From positions 1 through 64,000 of the forward strand of contig CAYQQU010000021.1 of assembly GCA_964419545.1 (NCBI GenBank): a DNA stretch of 64,000 nucleotides, given 5' to 3'. A model generated the notes under the pieces. The model did no database searches. It was not told the DNA's origin and worked only from the letters and a program-made list of their open reading frames with translations. Shown piece after piece: positions 1-7,316 of the stretch (its first letter is position 1; the number at the start of each line of letters is the position of its first letter). The position numbers were made by a program, and so were the translations under genes. The DNA comes from CAYQQU01 sp964419545 (lineage in GTDB: Bacteria; Bacteroidota; Bacteroidia; Chitinophagales; Saprospiraceae).

Positions 1-540
1 GAGGAAGTACCGGAAGGCGTAGTGCTGGAAGAAGAAGACTTCGAATTCGTCGACCAGTCCGTATCCGAAGAAACAGCTATTAGCGAAGCGCCGGTGGCCA
101 TGACCGAAAACGACAAGCCGCTGCCTCCGCCTCCGCCGCCCCCTCCGCCCAAGCGCGAAGAACCGGATGAGATCTTCAAGGTGGTAGAAGAAATGCCGCG
201 CTTCCCCGGCTGTGAAACCATGGCTTCGAAAGAAGAAAAGGTCGCATGTTCCAACAAAAAACTGCTCGAATTCATCTACGCCAACATCAACTACCCGGAG
301 ATCGCCCGCGAGAACGGCGTAGAAGGCACCGTGGTTGTCCGCTTTGTAGTCGATGAACAGGGGGCCGTAAGCCGCGCCGAAATACTGCGCGACATCGGCG
401 CCGGATGCGGCGACGAAGCCCTGCGCGTTGTCGAGCTGATGAATACCAAAGGTAAAGCCTGGATACCGGGCAAACAACGGGGCCGCCCCGTGAAGGTATA
501 CTTCAACCTGCCGGTGAAATTCGTTCTGAAAACGAACTGA
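1..540 (+). CDS. TonB C-terminal domain protein, 5' end outside the window
   Basis: The reading frame is open from base 1, so the N-terminus, including any membrane anchor, lies upstream. About 179 residues are visible: an acidic stretch, a run of nine prolines near residue 45 that would span the periplasm, then a TonB C-terminal domain (NINYPEIARENGVEGTVVV, then a W-x-PG-K turn and a closing LPVKFVL strand). TonB proteins pass proton-motive force from ExbBD to outer-membrane receptors. Bacteroidota carry many TonB-like proteins and not all of them power transport, so the partner is unknown. It converges with the helicase gene downstream. Confidence 0.85.
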   Translation, partial: EEVPEGVVLEEEDFEFVDQSVSEETAISEAPVAMTENDKPLPPPPPPPPPKREEPDEIFKVVEEMPRFPGCETMASKEEKVACSNKKLLEFIYANINYPEIARENGVEGTVVVRFVVDEQGAVSRAEILRDIGAGCGDEALRVVELMNTKGKAWIPGKQRGRPVKVYFNLPVKFVLKTN

Positions 541-590
541 TCTGAGCTAAGGGATTTCCCCCGAAAATAACCTCCCAGGAGGAGGCTGGA

Positions 591-643
591 CAACAACCGA
601 CGGCGCTTTTGCGATCCACTTCGCAAAGGCGCTCGTTGTTTTT
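591..643. terminator. Hairpin terminator between convergent genes
   Basis: A long stem pairs AACAAC...GGCGCTTTTGCGA with TCGCAAAGGCGC...GTTGTT around a short loop (592-640), followed by Ts on the plus strand. It lies between the TonB-like gene and the convergent helicase gene and could stop transcription from both sides. Confidence 0.7.
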
Positions 644-645
644 GG

Positions 646-2964
646 TCAGAGGATCTGCAGTTTGGCGAATTTGAGCATGATGCGGCGCTGGGGGTTGTCG
701 ATATCCTGGAAGAAGATCGTCGCTACCCGGTTGCCTTTGGCGCCGTCGATGCTCAGCACTTTGCCTTCCCCGAACTTGAGGTGCAGCACTTTCATCCCCA
801 CCTGTATTTCGCTGCTGGGGCTGGGCTTAAACGTCTTCGGATCGGCGCGCAGCACGGGCGACTGGGCGTTGGTGCGCCGTTGAAAAGCCCCCGAGATGCG
901 GGCTTTGCCGCCGCCTCCTTCGTAAGCCGCGCCGCCGCCGGCAGTGGAGCTGCTCTGGGCGTCGAGCATTTCCTGCGGCACCTCGCTGAGGAAGCGGCTC
1001 GGTTCGTTGTAGCGCATCTGACCGTAGCGGTAGCGGCTGTTGGCGAACGACAGGGTCAGGAAAGCTTCCGCGCGCGTGATGGCCACGTAAAACAAGCGCC
1101 GCTCTTCGTCGAGGCCTTCCTCCGAGTCCATGGCGAGGAAGGAGGGAAACAGCTTTTCTTCCAGCCCCACCACAAATACCGATTTGAATTCCAGGCCTTT
1201 GGCGGCGTGTACCGACATGAGGGTGACGAAATCTCCGCTTTTGTCTTCCGAGTCCAGATCGGTGAGCAACGCAATATTCTGGAGGTAAGCGGCCAGGGAG
1301 GCGTCGTGGTCGGCTTCCGGAGCGGGGGCCGTGGTAGCGCCCTCGCTGACGAAGGCGGATATGCCGTCGAGCAAGCCGTTTACGTTCTCGAGGCGGTTCA
1401 TGCCTTCGATGGTGGTGTCGGCTTTGAGCGTATCCAGTAGTTTGGAGCGTTTGGCGATGTGGCTGGCGGCCTGGTAGGCGTCGGCTTGTATAGCCCGCCG
1501 GCCGAAGTCTTTGATCATGGCCACGAACTCGTCGAGGGCCTTGCGGGCGCGGGGCCCCACCTGGACGCGCGGAATAACGGCCCACATGGTCTGGTCGGTC
1601 TGACCGGCCAGGCTGCTGATCTTGTCGACCGTCGTGCGGCCGAGACCGCGCTTGGGATAGTTGATCACCCGGCGCAGGGCTTCCTCGTCGTTGGGGTTGA
1701 CGGCCAGGCGCAGGTAGGCGATCAGGTCTTTGACTTCTTTGCGCTGGTAGAACGACAGGCCGCCGAAGACGCGGTAAGGAATATTGAACCGGCGCAGGTA
1801 TTCCTCGAAGACGCGCGACTGGGCGTTGGTGCGGTACAGGATCGCTATTTCTTCGTTGCTGAGGTGATCGCGGTTTTTCTGCTCCAGGATGATATCCGTG
1901 ATGAGCTTGCCTTCTTCGCCGTCGGTCATGGCTTTGAGCAGCCTTATCCTCTGGCCGTCGCCTTTGTCCGACCAGATCTTTTTCTGGATCTGGCGGCGGT
2001 TGTTGCGGATCACGGCGTTGGCGGCTTGCACGATGGGATCGGTGGAGCGGTAATTTTGTTCCAGTTTGAACACGCGGATGCCGAAGGGCTTGAAGTCCTC
2101 TTCGAAGTCGAGGATATTCTGGATGGTGGCGCCGCGAAAAGCGTAGATGCTTTGTGCGTCGTCGCCGACGACACAGATGTTGCGGGGCTGCTGCCGGTCG
2201 ACCTCCCCGCTTTCGGTGCGGTAATCCACCATTTTTTTGATGATGGCGTATTGCAGGGTATTGGTGTCCTGAAATTCGTCGACCAGCAGGTAGCGGAATT
2301 TGTCCTGGTATTTTCGGCGGACCTCGGGATGATTCTGCAGCAACTCGTAAAGCCGGTAAAGCAGGTCGTCGAAGTCCATGGCGCCGGAGCGCTTGCAGCG
2401 GGCGACGTACTTGGCGTAGATCTCGCGGGTGTAGGGGCGCTTGGCCAGGCGGTCCTGTTCGGTAAGCTCCGGATCGTCGGCGTAGGTCTTGGGTGTGATC
2501 AGGTTACTTTTGGCTGAAGAGATGCGGGTGCGCAGCGCATTGACGTTGTAGCTCTCTTTATCGAGGTTCATCTCCCGGATGATGGCGCTGATGACGCTTT
2601 TGGTATCCTCGGTGTCGTAGATGGTAAAATTGGAGGGATACCCGATCTTGTCGGCTTCGACGCGAAGGATGCGGGCGAAGATGGAGTGGAAAGTACCGGC
2701 CCACACCCTTTCTGCCTGGGCGCCCACCACGCGGGCGATGCGTTCCTTCATTTCGCGGGAGGCCTTGTTGGTGAAGGTGAGGGCGAGAATTTCCCAGGGT
2801 CTGACGCCCTGCTGGATGAGGTGTGCGATGCGTACGGTAAGCACGCGCGTTTTCCCCGAGCCGGGGCCGGCTACCACCAGTACTGGTCCTTCGGTAGCCG
2901 TCACGGCCTGGCGCTGTACGTCGTTGAGTTTGTCGAGGTAGGTTTGATCAACTGCTTCTGCCAT
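646..2964 (-). CDS. uvrD: ATP-dependent 3'-5' DNA helicase, UvrD/PcrA/Rep type
   Basis: A superfamily 1A helicase of 772 residues that unwinds DNA during excision repair, mismatch repair and replication restart. Visible motifs: the Q-motif region LNDVQRQAV, Walker A AGPGSGKT (residues 32-39), motif II DEFQDTN, motif III GDDAQSIYAFRGA, motif IV QNYRS, and motifs V/VI SVHAAKGLEF and VAITRAE. The C-terminus has the Tudor-like tail of PcrA/UvrD (LKFGEGKVLSIDG). The start at 2964 (MAEAVDQTYLDKL) was chosen because family homology begins there; 33 upstream codons are open but look non-coding. UvrD and PcrA cannot be told apart here. Confidence 0.95.
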   Translation of the reverse strand: MAEAVDQTYLDKLNDVQRQAVTATEGPVLVVAGPGSGKTRVLTVRIAHLIQQGVRPWEILALTFTNKASREMKERIARVVGAQAERVWAGTFHSIFARILRVEADKIGYPSNFTIYDTEDTKSVISAIIREMNLDKESYNVNALRTRISSAKSNLITPKTYADDPELTEQDRLAKRPYTREIYAKYVARCKRSGAMDFDDLLYRLYELLQNHPEVRRKYQDKFRYLLVDEFQDTNTLQYAIIKKMVDYRTESGEVDRQQPRNICVVGDDAQSIYAFRGATIQNILDFEEDFKPFGIRVFKLEQNYRSTDPIVQAANAVIRNNRRQIQKKIWSDKGDGQRIRLLKAMTDGEEGKLITDIILEQKNRDHLSNEEIAILYRTNAQSRVFEEYLRRFNIPYRVFGGLSFYQRKEVKDLIAYLRLAVNPNDEEALRRVINYPKRGLGRTTVDKISSLAGQTDQTMWAVIPRVQVGPRARKALDEFVAMIKDFGRRAIQADAYQAASHIAKRSKLLDTLKADTTIEGMNRLENVNGLLDGISAFVSEGATTAPAPEADHDASLAAYLQNIALLTDLDSEDKSGDFVTLMSVHAAKGLEFKSVFVVGLEEKLFPSFLAMDSEEGLDEERRLFYVAITRAEAFLTLSFANSRYRYGQMRYNEPSRFLSEVPQEMLDAQSSSTAGGGAAYEGGGGKARISGAFQRRTNAQSPVLRADPKTFKPSPSSEIQVGMKVLHLKFGEGKVLSIDGAKGNRVATIFFQDIDNPQRRIMLKFAKLQIL

Positions 2965-2994
2965 ATTCCACGCTGCTGGTAAAAAAATGAAATC

Positions 2995-3002
2995 CAAAAG
3001 TA
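2995..3002 (-). promoter_or_regulatory. Candidate -7 promoter box of the helicase gene
   Basis: TACTTTTG on the minus strand fits the Bacteroidota -7 consensus TAnnTTTG and lies about 30 bases upstream of the helicase ATG at 2964. No clear -33 TTTG was seen at the usual spacing. Confidence 0.45.
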
Positions 3003-3061
3003 GGCAAAATTGCGGAAGAGCGCAGCCGGCGGCGCCGGCAAATCCAAGTGGAACGGGGTGC

Positions 3062-3092
3062 AAAAAAAAAGCGGAAGCTGTAACGCTTCCGC
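3062..3092 (-). terminator. Intrinsic terminator, minus strand
   Basis: GCGGAAGC (3071-3078) pairs with GCTTCCGC (3085-3092) around a six-base loop. In the minus direction the stem is followed by nine Ts. It lies downstream of the secreted hypothetical protein that ends at 3204. Confidence 0.75.
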
Positions 3093-3203
3093 CTGAAGTC
3101 CTGTATGAGAAACCCTTTACAAACCTATTCTTAAGCGCCCGGAGGCGTTGTCGTCAAAAAAGAGCTGCGGCAGGAAGGCGAAGGCTTTTAAAGTCGTCTG
3201 GTG

Positions 3204-4424
3204 TCACTCAACAATGAAGGCGCCTTTCCGAACGAGGCCGCAGCCCGCCTTTTCTGAAAAAGAAAAAGCATTCACGTTTTCCTTTCCGGAGTCGGAATTA
3301 ATATTGGACAATACCCGCTCACTGGCCGGTGGCCGGCCGGCGGGATAGTCGTATCCTGATGGAATATTTTCTCTTACGCAGGGCCGGCCGAAATGTTTGA
3401 TGACCTGCGTTTCTTCGATAGTCGTGCCCTGGCAGAGGTCTTCGATCCGCCAGCGGCGCCGGATGACGCAATGATCGTCTTCCCGTTCGCAGTGGTCGGT
3501 ATAGGTCATGGCATAGTGGCAATTGACGGCGTCTACCGGTCGCTGATCAGTGGTAGTAAGGGGCGTGCCGTCGAAATCAAAGACGGGGACGCCGGTTGCC
3601 GCGGGCGAGATGGGATCGCCGCTGTAGAGCGCCGATCTTTCGTTCCCGTCGCAATTTTCCGGAAAGATGACATCCGTCAGGGAAGGCCGGATACGAGTAA
3701 TGAACTGCTTGGCGCCGGCGCGGTTGCCGTGTTCGTCCACTGCTTCCCAGTGGCGCACCGTGAGGCCGGTGGCGCTGGTCAGGAAGCTGAACGATTGCAA
3801 TTCCAGCCGGGCTTTCGTTCCGGGCTCGGCGGTAATGCGGAGCCGGAAATCATCGCCCGGACGCAGCGGGTCCGAAAAATAGTAGCCCGATTGCCCCTCC
3901 GTGCAGGGGCGGGTATGGTGGTTGATGGCGATGGAGAAGATAAAATTGGAGCCCCCAAATTTGCTCCAGTCAAACCTAATGAAGCCTTCAGCCGGAACTG
4001 TAAAGCCTAAGCTTACCGTGCGGCCGGCGGCTACGTTGACCGCAGCACTATTAGCCCCTTCAACTAATATATCATTGGGAGCTCCGGTGACATCTACCCC
4101 ATCGTCATCCGTATGAATTATCCATTGTTCGGGTGCAAAATAACCGCGCAAACCGTTGGCGCCGCTGCAACCCAATTCCCAGTATTGATCTTTGTAGCTT
4201 ACCGACTGTAGCTCCCCGCAAGTAGCGGTGATGCGGGGCGGCGCCGGTAGTTTTGTGTCTATTTGCGGAAGAGAGCAATCTGAGGTCTCATGTTCAACCT
4301 CGAATAGGATTTGGCATTTATCTTTCCGGCTTTCCGATCGGGCGCTGAGCAAGGCCGTAGAAACGACCGTCAACACAGCGATCAGCATGCCGATACTTAG
4401 GCGTTCAGTAACTAACCTGTTCAT
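3204..4424 (-). CDS. Secreted cysteine-containing hypothetical protein
   Basis: Not assigned to a family. A 406-residue protein with a hydrophobic N-terminal segment (about residues 9-28) that looks like a signal peptide. The middle (about 60-200) is beta-rich and reads like a jelly-roll or lectin-like domain (SLGFTVPAEGFIRFDWSKFG). The C-terminal third has spaced cysteines (NCHYAMTYTDHC, CEREDDHCVIRRRW, EDLCQGTTIEE) resembling the cysteine-rich inter-domain segments of HYR-type Bacteroidota surface proteins. No T9SS sorting domain is visible, so it may be truncated or exported another way. It is a single gene with its own terminator downstream. Confidence 0.6.
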   Translation of the reverse strand: MNRLVTERLSIGMLIAVLTVVSTALLSARSESRKDKCQILFEVEHETSDCSLPQIDTKLPAPPRITATCGELQSVSYKDQYWELGCSGANGLRGYFAPEQWIIHTDDDGVDVTGAPNDILVEGANSAAVNVAAGRTVSLGFTVPAEGFIRFDWSKFGGSNFIFSIAINHHTRPCTEGQSGYYFSDPLRPGDDFRLRITAEPGTKARLELQSFSFLTSATGLTVRHWEAVDEHGNRAGAKQFITRIRPSLTDVIFPENCDGNERSALYSGDPISPAATGVPVFDFDGTPLTTTDQRPVDAVNCHYAMTYTDHCEREDDHCVIRRRWRIEDLCQGTTIEETQVIKHFGRPCVRENIPSGYDYPAGRPPASERVLSNINSDSGKENVNAFSFSEKAGCGLVRKGAFIVE

Positions 4425-4917
4425 AATCTGTTTTTTCTAGGGGTCGTTCAATACAAGGTTACATCTCTGTAAGACGAGAACCTGTATGCGAAGTCACAAC
4501 AAAATAAATTTGACCTGATAGAAGGACGGGAAAAAACAGATTGGAACAGAAGTTAGGCGTGGGCTCGTGGGAGTCATGGGATTATGTGATTTAACGGTTT
4601 TGGGAATTCTTGCTTTTTTATCGGCTGATCCACCAGTGGTGTGTAACACAAGTTCCTTGTAAAATCTTTTGCTGAGGGCTCAACTTAAAAAGTTGATTTT
4701 CAGTAACTAAAAGCATTTCCTTTCAAGAAAGGATCAGCAAAAATTTTTGTTACACACTACAAGGATACACTGCAAAGATATAAATTCTATTAATGTTTTA
4801 AATACCCCAAAGGTGGTAATTTTGTTTTTCGGTGGATGAACGTCGCAGAATAGCGCTTTTGCCGGACGTTGAACAAACATTGTAAAGAACGGTTATCAGC
4901 CATAAATATTGTCACGC
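4425..4917. other. 493-bp intergenic region with an inverted-repeat element
   Basis: No gene is supported here. The centre holds the imperfect inverted-repeat element listed at 4639-4758. A TAnnTTTG-like box (TAATTTTG, 4817-4824) could be the -7 element of the SRPBCC gene starting at 4918. The region is clearly more AT-rich than the coding DNA around it. Confidence 0.6.
4639..4758. repeat. Imperfect terminal-inverted-repeat element (MITE-like)
   Basis: GTGTGTAAC (4639-4647) is the exact reverse complement of GTTACACAC (4750-4758). Inside it, AAAATCTTTTGCTGA (4661-4675) nearly matches the reverse complement of TCAGCAAAAATTTTT (4735-4749). The left arm carries an extra 13-base palindrome (ACAAGttcCTTGT). 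Two small hairpins sit inside (TCAACTT/AAGTTGA and TCCTTTC/GAAAGGA). It looks like the fused ends of an insertion sequence. No second copy was noticed in the window. Confidence 0.55.
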
Positions 4918-5394
4918 ATGAAGGTAAAACAAAAAGAATGGACCCAGTTCATTCCACGCCCCCTGGACGAGGTGTGGGCTTTTTTCAGCCGCCCGGAAAA
5001 CTTGAATGCGATTACCCCGGAGGACATGTCCTTTGAGGTGCTTTCCGATATCGCGGGGGTGGAGATGTACGAGGGGATGATCATCGCCTACAATATCCGG
5101 CCGTTGTTCGGGATTAAGATGAACTGGGTAACGGAGATCAAGCACATCCGCCCGGGGCGCTTTTTTATTGATGAACAGCGCTTCGGTCCTTACGCCTTCT
5201 GGCATCATCAGCACCACTTCGAAGAGAAGCCGGACGGCGTCCTGATGCGGGACCTGCTGCACTACAAGGTGCCTTTCGGTCCGATCGGCGACCTGGCCAA
5301 CGCTATTTTCGTGGAGCCTAAGATCGAGGAGATCTTCCGCTTTCGCGTGCGGGCGGTGGAGGAGCACTTTGGGTTTCGTCCCGTCATGTCCTGA
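4918..5394 (+). CDS. SRPBCC-family ligand-binding protein
   Basis: A 158-residue protein of the START/polyketide-cyclase-like SRPBCC fold, related to proteins often labelled cell-division inhibitor. The N-terminal pattern (QFIPRPLDEVWAFFSRPEN, then LNAITPEDM) and the middle WVTEI...FIDEQRFGPYAFWHHQHHFEE are typical. The fold binds hydrophobic ligands; the ligand here is unknown. The ATG at 4918 was preferred to a TTG at 4909. It lies upstream of and parallel to a small membrane protein. Confidence 0.8.
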   Translation: MKVKQKEWTQFIPRPLDEVWAFFSRPENLNAITPEDMSFEVLSDIAGVEMYEGMIIAYNIRPLFGIKMNWVTEIKHIRPGRFFIDEQRFGPYAFWHHQHHFEEKPDGVLMRDLLHYKVPFGPIGDLANAIFVEPKIEEIFRFRVRAVEEHFGFRPVMS

Positions 5395-5459
5395 AAAAGG
5401 CGCCTGTTTATGCGGTAAAATTTTACTACCTTTAGAAACCTAAAACCAAACTATTGACT

Positions 5460-5732
5460 ATGGGACTTCTAATCTGGCTCCTGATCGGCCTGGCGGCCGG
5501 GGCAATCGCCAAAGCACTGACGCCGCAAAAAGAAAAAGGCGGGTGGATCTCTTCGATCATCATCGGCATCGTTGGCTCTTTCGTCGGCGGGTTTATCGCG
5601 CGGCTCACCGGTTTGAGCCTGCTGTTCGGCACTGCATGGGTAGGCAGCCTGATCGTCGCTTCACTGGGCGCCCTTTTGGTGCTCTTTATTTACCATCGTT
5701 ACCTGGCTGACAGGCTGAACTTACCGATCTGA
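5460..5732 (+). CDS. GlsB/YeaQ/YmgE-family membrane protein (transglycosylase-associated)
   Basis: A 90-residue hydrophobic protein with three predicted membrane helices and the family's glycine pattern (LIGLAAGAIAKALTP near the start, GGWISSIIIGIVGSFVGGF in the middle). Family members are small stress-induced inner-membrane proteins without a proven enzymatic role. The ATG at 5460 was chosen over a TTG two codons upstream. A TACCTTTA box just upstream may be its -7 element. A strong terminator follows directly. Confidence 0.85.
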   Translation: MGLLIWLLIGLAAGAIAKALTPQKEKGGWISSIIIGIVGSFVGGFIARLTGLSLLFGTAWVGSLIVASLGALLVLFIYHRYLADRLNLPI

Positions 5733-5750
5733 TCCTGAAAAGCGGAAAAA

Positions 5751-5786
5751 AAAACGCACGAACCGGAAAGTTCGTGCGTTTTTTTT
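5751..5786. terminator. Strong bidirectional terminator
   Basis: A perfect 13-bp stem (5751-5763 with 5770-5782) and a six-base loop, followed by a run of Ts in the plus direction and preceded by a run of As, so it works on both strands. It separates the convergent genes 5460-5732 and 5794-6291. Confidence 0.85.
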
Positions 5787-5793
5787 TTGACAT

Positions 5794-6291
5794 CTATTCA
5801 GCAAAAATATAACGTACGCCGAGATTGCCGTATCCGCCGCCGAAGCCGGAGATGTAGCCGCTGAAGAAGATGGTGGGAATCCAGTCGAGCGTTAAGTTGA
5901 GCGGAATGTCCTCAAAGCGGTAATCCAGGCCGACATAGCCCTGCAGGCCCAGGGTAGTGCTGGAAGCCGAAGTATCGAAGTCGAAATTCCAGAAATAGAC
6001 GGAAGCGCCCCCGCCGGCGTACCATTGCAGCCCGGGCAGGCCCTCGATCTCGATGGGCTGGTGGTACTGGTAAGCGCCGCTGATCGAAAACCAGCGGTAG
6101 GTCGACCAGATCCGGGTGCCGACGTATGCTTCTACCGCGCTATTGTCATTGACAAAGTGCTTCAGGGAAAGGGAAAGCGGGTATCCCAGGCGGGCGCCGA
6201 CGGCCGACTGGTAGGTCGTCTGCGCCTGAAGGGCGTTGGGTAAGGCGAACGCCAGGGTAATGATGATGATGGCAACGGTTAGTTTTTTCAT
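5794..6291 (-). CDS. Small outer-membrane beta-barrel protein
   Basis: A 165-residue protein with a clear signal peptide (MKKLTVAIIIITLAFALPNA, cleavage probably after LQA). The mature part is made of alternating aromatic/glycine strands (YVGTRIWSTYRWFSISGAYQ, GLQGYVGLDYRFEDIP) and ends in the aromatic strand LGVRYIFAE, typical of 8-stranded barrels. Its function is unknown. A likely promoter upstream (minus strand) has TTTG about 21 bases before TACCTTTC. Confidence 0.75.
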   Translation of the reverse strand: MKKLTVAIIIITLAFALPNALQAQTTYQSAVGARLGYPLSLSLKHFVNDNSAVEAYVGTRIWSTYRWFSISGAYQYHQPIEIEGLPGLQWYAGGGASVYFWNFDFDTSASSTTLGLQGYVGLDYRFEDIPLNLTLDWIPTIFFSGYISGFGGGYGNLGVRYIFAE

Positions 6292-6592
6292 TGTGATAAG
6301 GCTTTTGTTTTGATTAAAGCTGTAATGTGGTCAGAGAAAGGTAAGCATTTTCTTTATCTCTCAGCAAATCGAGCCGGCTGAAAAAACGGACCTTCGAAGG
6401 GTGCTTTACAATTTGTTAATTTTGAATTAAGATTCCTTTAAAAGGACTTTTATAGCTTTCGCATCCCTCTACTTGATACCAATTCCTACATGTCGTCTTG
6501 CAATCTCAGCTACGGCAGCCCTGCTGACGCCGTCGGCTATCGTCCAGGCGGAACACATAACGCACCATATTTTAACATCCAAATGCACAAAA
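6292..6592. other. 301-bp divergent intergenic region
   Basis: It separates two divergent genes. AT-rich near the barrel gene. A stretch at 6473-6592 is open on both strands but starts with TTG and has no recognisable homology, so it was not called. Probably holds promoters for both neighbours. Confidence 0.45.
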
Positions 6593-7237
6593 ATGGAAAA
6601 CAAGAACGAGAAAATTGAATTGTACGATGCAGACGGCAACGTAGTGATCACCATCGAAGGGACCAACGGCAATTACCAGGCCGGCGGACACGGTCATGAC
6701 GGCGACATCACCCTCACCGATGCCCAGGGCCGGGCGACGATCCGCCTCAACGGATTCGACGGCGCTATCATCCTGGGCGGCCCGGATCAGGACGGCGACC
6801 TGCGCCTGAAAAACGCCAAAGATCAGGAGACGGTCCACCTCAACGGCCGCTCTGCCAACCTCTTCCTGGGCGGCAACGGCGAAGACGGCGATATTTTCAT
6901 CAAAAACGGCGAAGGCTCCGAAGTGATCCTGCTCGACGGAAAAACCGGAGATATCAAAGTCAAAGGAAAGTCGGTCGCTACCGCCGACCACGTTTTCGAA
7001 GCGGATTACCCGCTGCCGACCATCGCGGAGCTCGAGCGCTTCATCGGCCGCCACAAACACCTGCCGGAAATTCCCACCGCTGCTGAGATGAAAGACAACG
7101 GCTTGAGCATCAACCAGCTGGCTACGTCCCTGCTGAAAAAAGTAGAAGAATTGACCCTTTATCTGATCGGGCAGCACAAAACCATCGAGGCACAACAGTC
7201 GCGCATCGATGAACTCGAAAAGAGACTGAACCCGTAA
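6593..7237 (+). CDS. Gly-Asp repeat protein with tail-fibre-like C-terminus
   Basis: A 214-residue protein. Residues about 25-125 hold three ~31-residue repeats of the form DGDIxLKNAxGxETVxLNGxx ending in GG or KG, which should stack as a short beta-helix or beta-prism. The C-terminal 80 residues carry a pattern common in Bacteroidota fibre-like proteins (LPTIAELERFIGRHKHLPEI, then GLSINQLATSLLKKVEELTL) and end in a trimeric-type coiled coil. No signal peptide follows the chosen ATG at 6593; an in-frame TTG at 6473 would add a hydrophobic N-terminus. Followed by a terminator. Confidence 0.7.
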   Translation: MENKNEKIELYDADGNVVITIEGTNGNYQAGGHGHDGDITLTDAQGRATIRLNGFDGAIILGGPDQDGDLRLKNAKDQETVHLNGRSANLFLGGNGEDGDIFIKNGEGSEVILLDGKTGDIKVKGKSVATADHVFEADYPLPTIAELERFIGRHKHLPEIPTAAEMKDNGLSINQLATSLLKKVEELTLYLIGQHKTIEAQQSRIDELEKRLNP

Positions 7238-7267
7238 AACCCTTATTCTATTTGGTCATTGGTAGGA

Positions 7268-7301
7268 GTGACCTCCGGTTTTGGAGGTCACCCACTTTTT
7301 T
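7268..7301 (+). terminator. Intrinsic terminator
   Basis: GTGACCTCC (7268-7276) pairs exactly with GGAGGTCAC (7283-7291) and is followed by a T-rich run. It ends the fibre-like protein transcript just before the phosphoesterase promoter. Confidence 0.8.
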
Positions 7302-7304
7302 CCG

Positions 7305-7312
7305 TAATTTTC
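7305..7312 (+). promoter_or_regulatory. Candidate -7 box directly before the phosphoesterase ATG
   Basis: TAATTTTC is one mismatch from TAnnTTTG and ends four bases before the ATG at 7317. If used, the transcript would begin at or next to the start codon (leaderless). Confidence 0.35.
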
Positions 7313-7316
7313 CGGC

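Noticed and set aside
1459..2517. Long open frame on the plus strand, antisense to the helicase gene
   Set aside because: Composition is Val/Gly/Leu-rich without any recognisable family; it lies entirely inside the well-supported uvrD gene. High-GC coding DNA commonly yields such shadows.
6469..6672. Minus-strand frame near 6500 read as a possible transposase end
   Set aside because: Only ~20 residues looked helical and Ala-rich; no catalytic motif, inverted repeats or family match could be supported.
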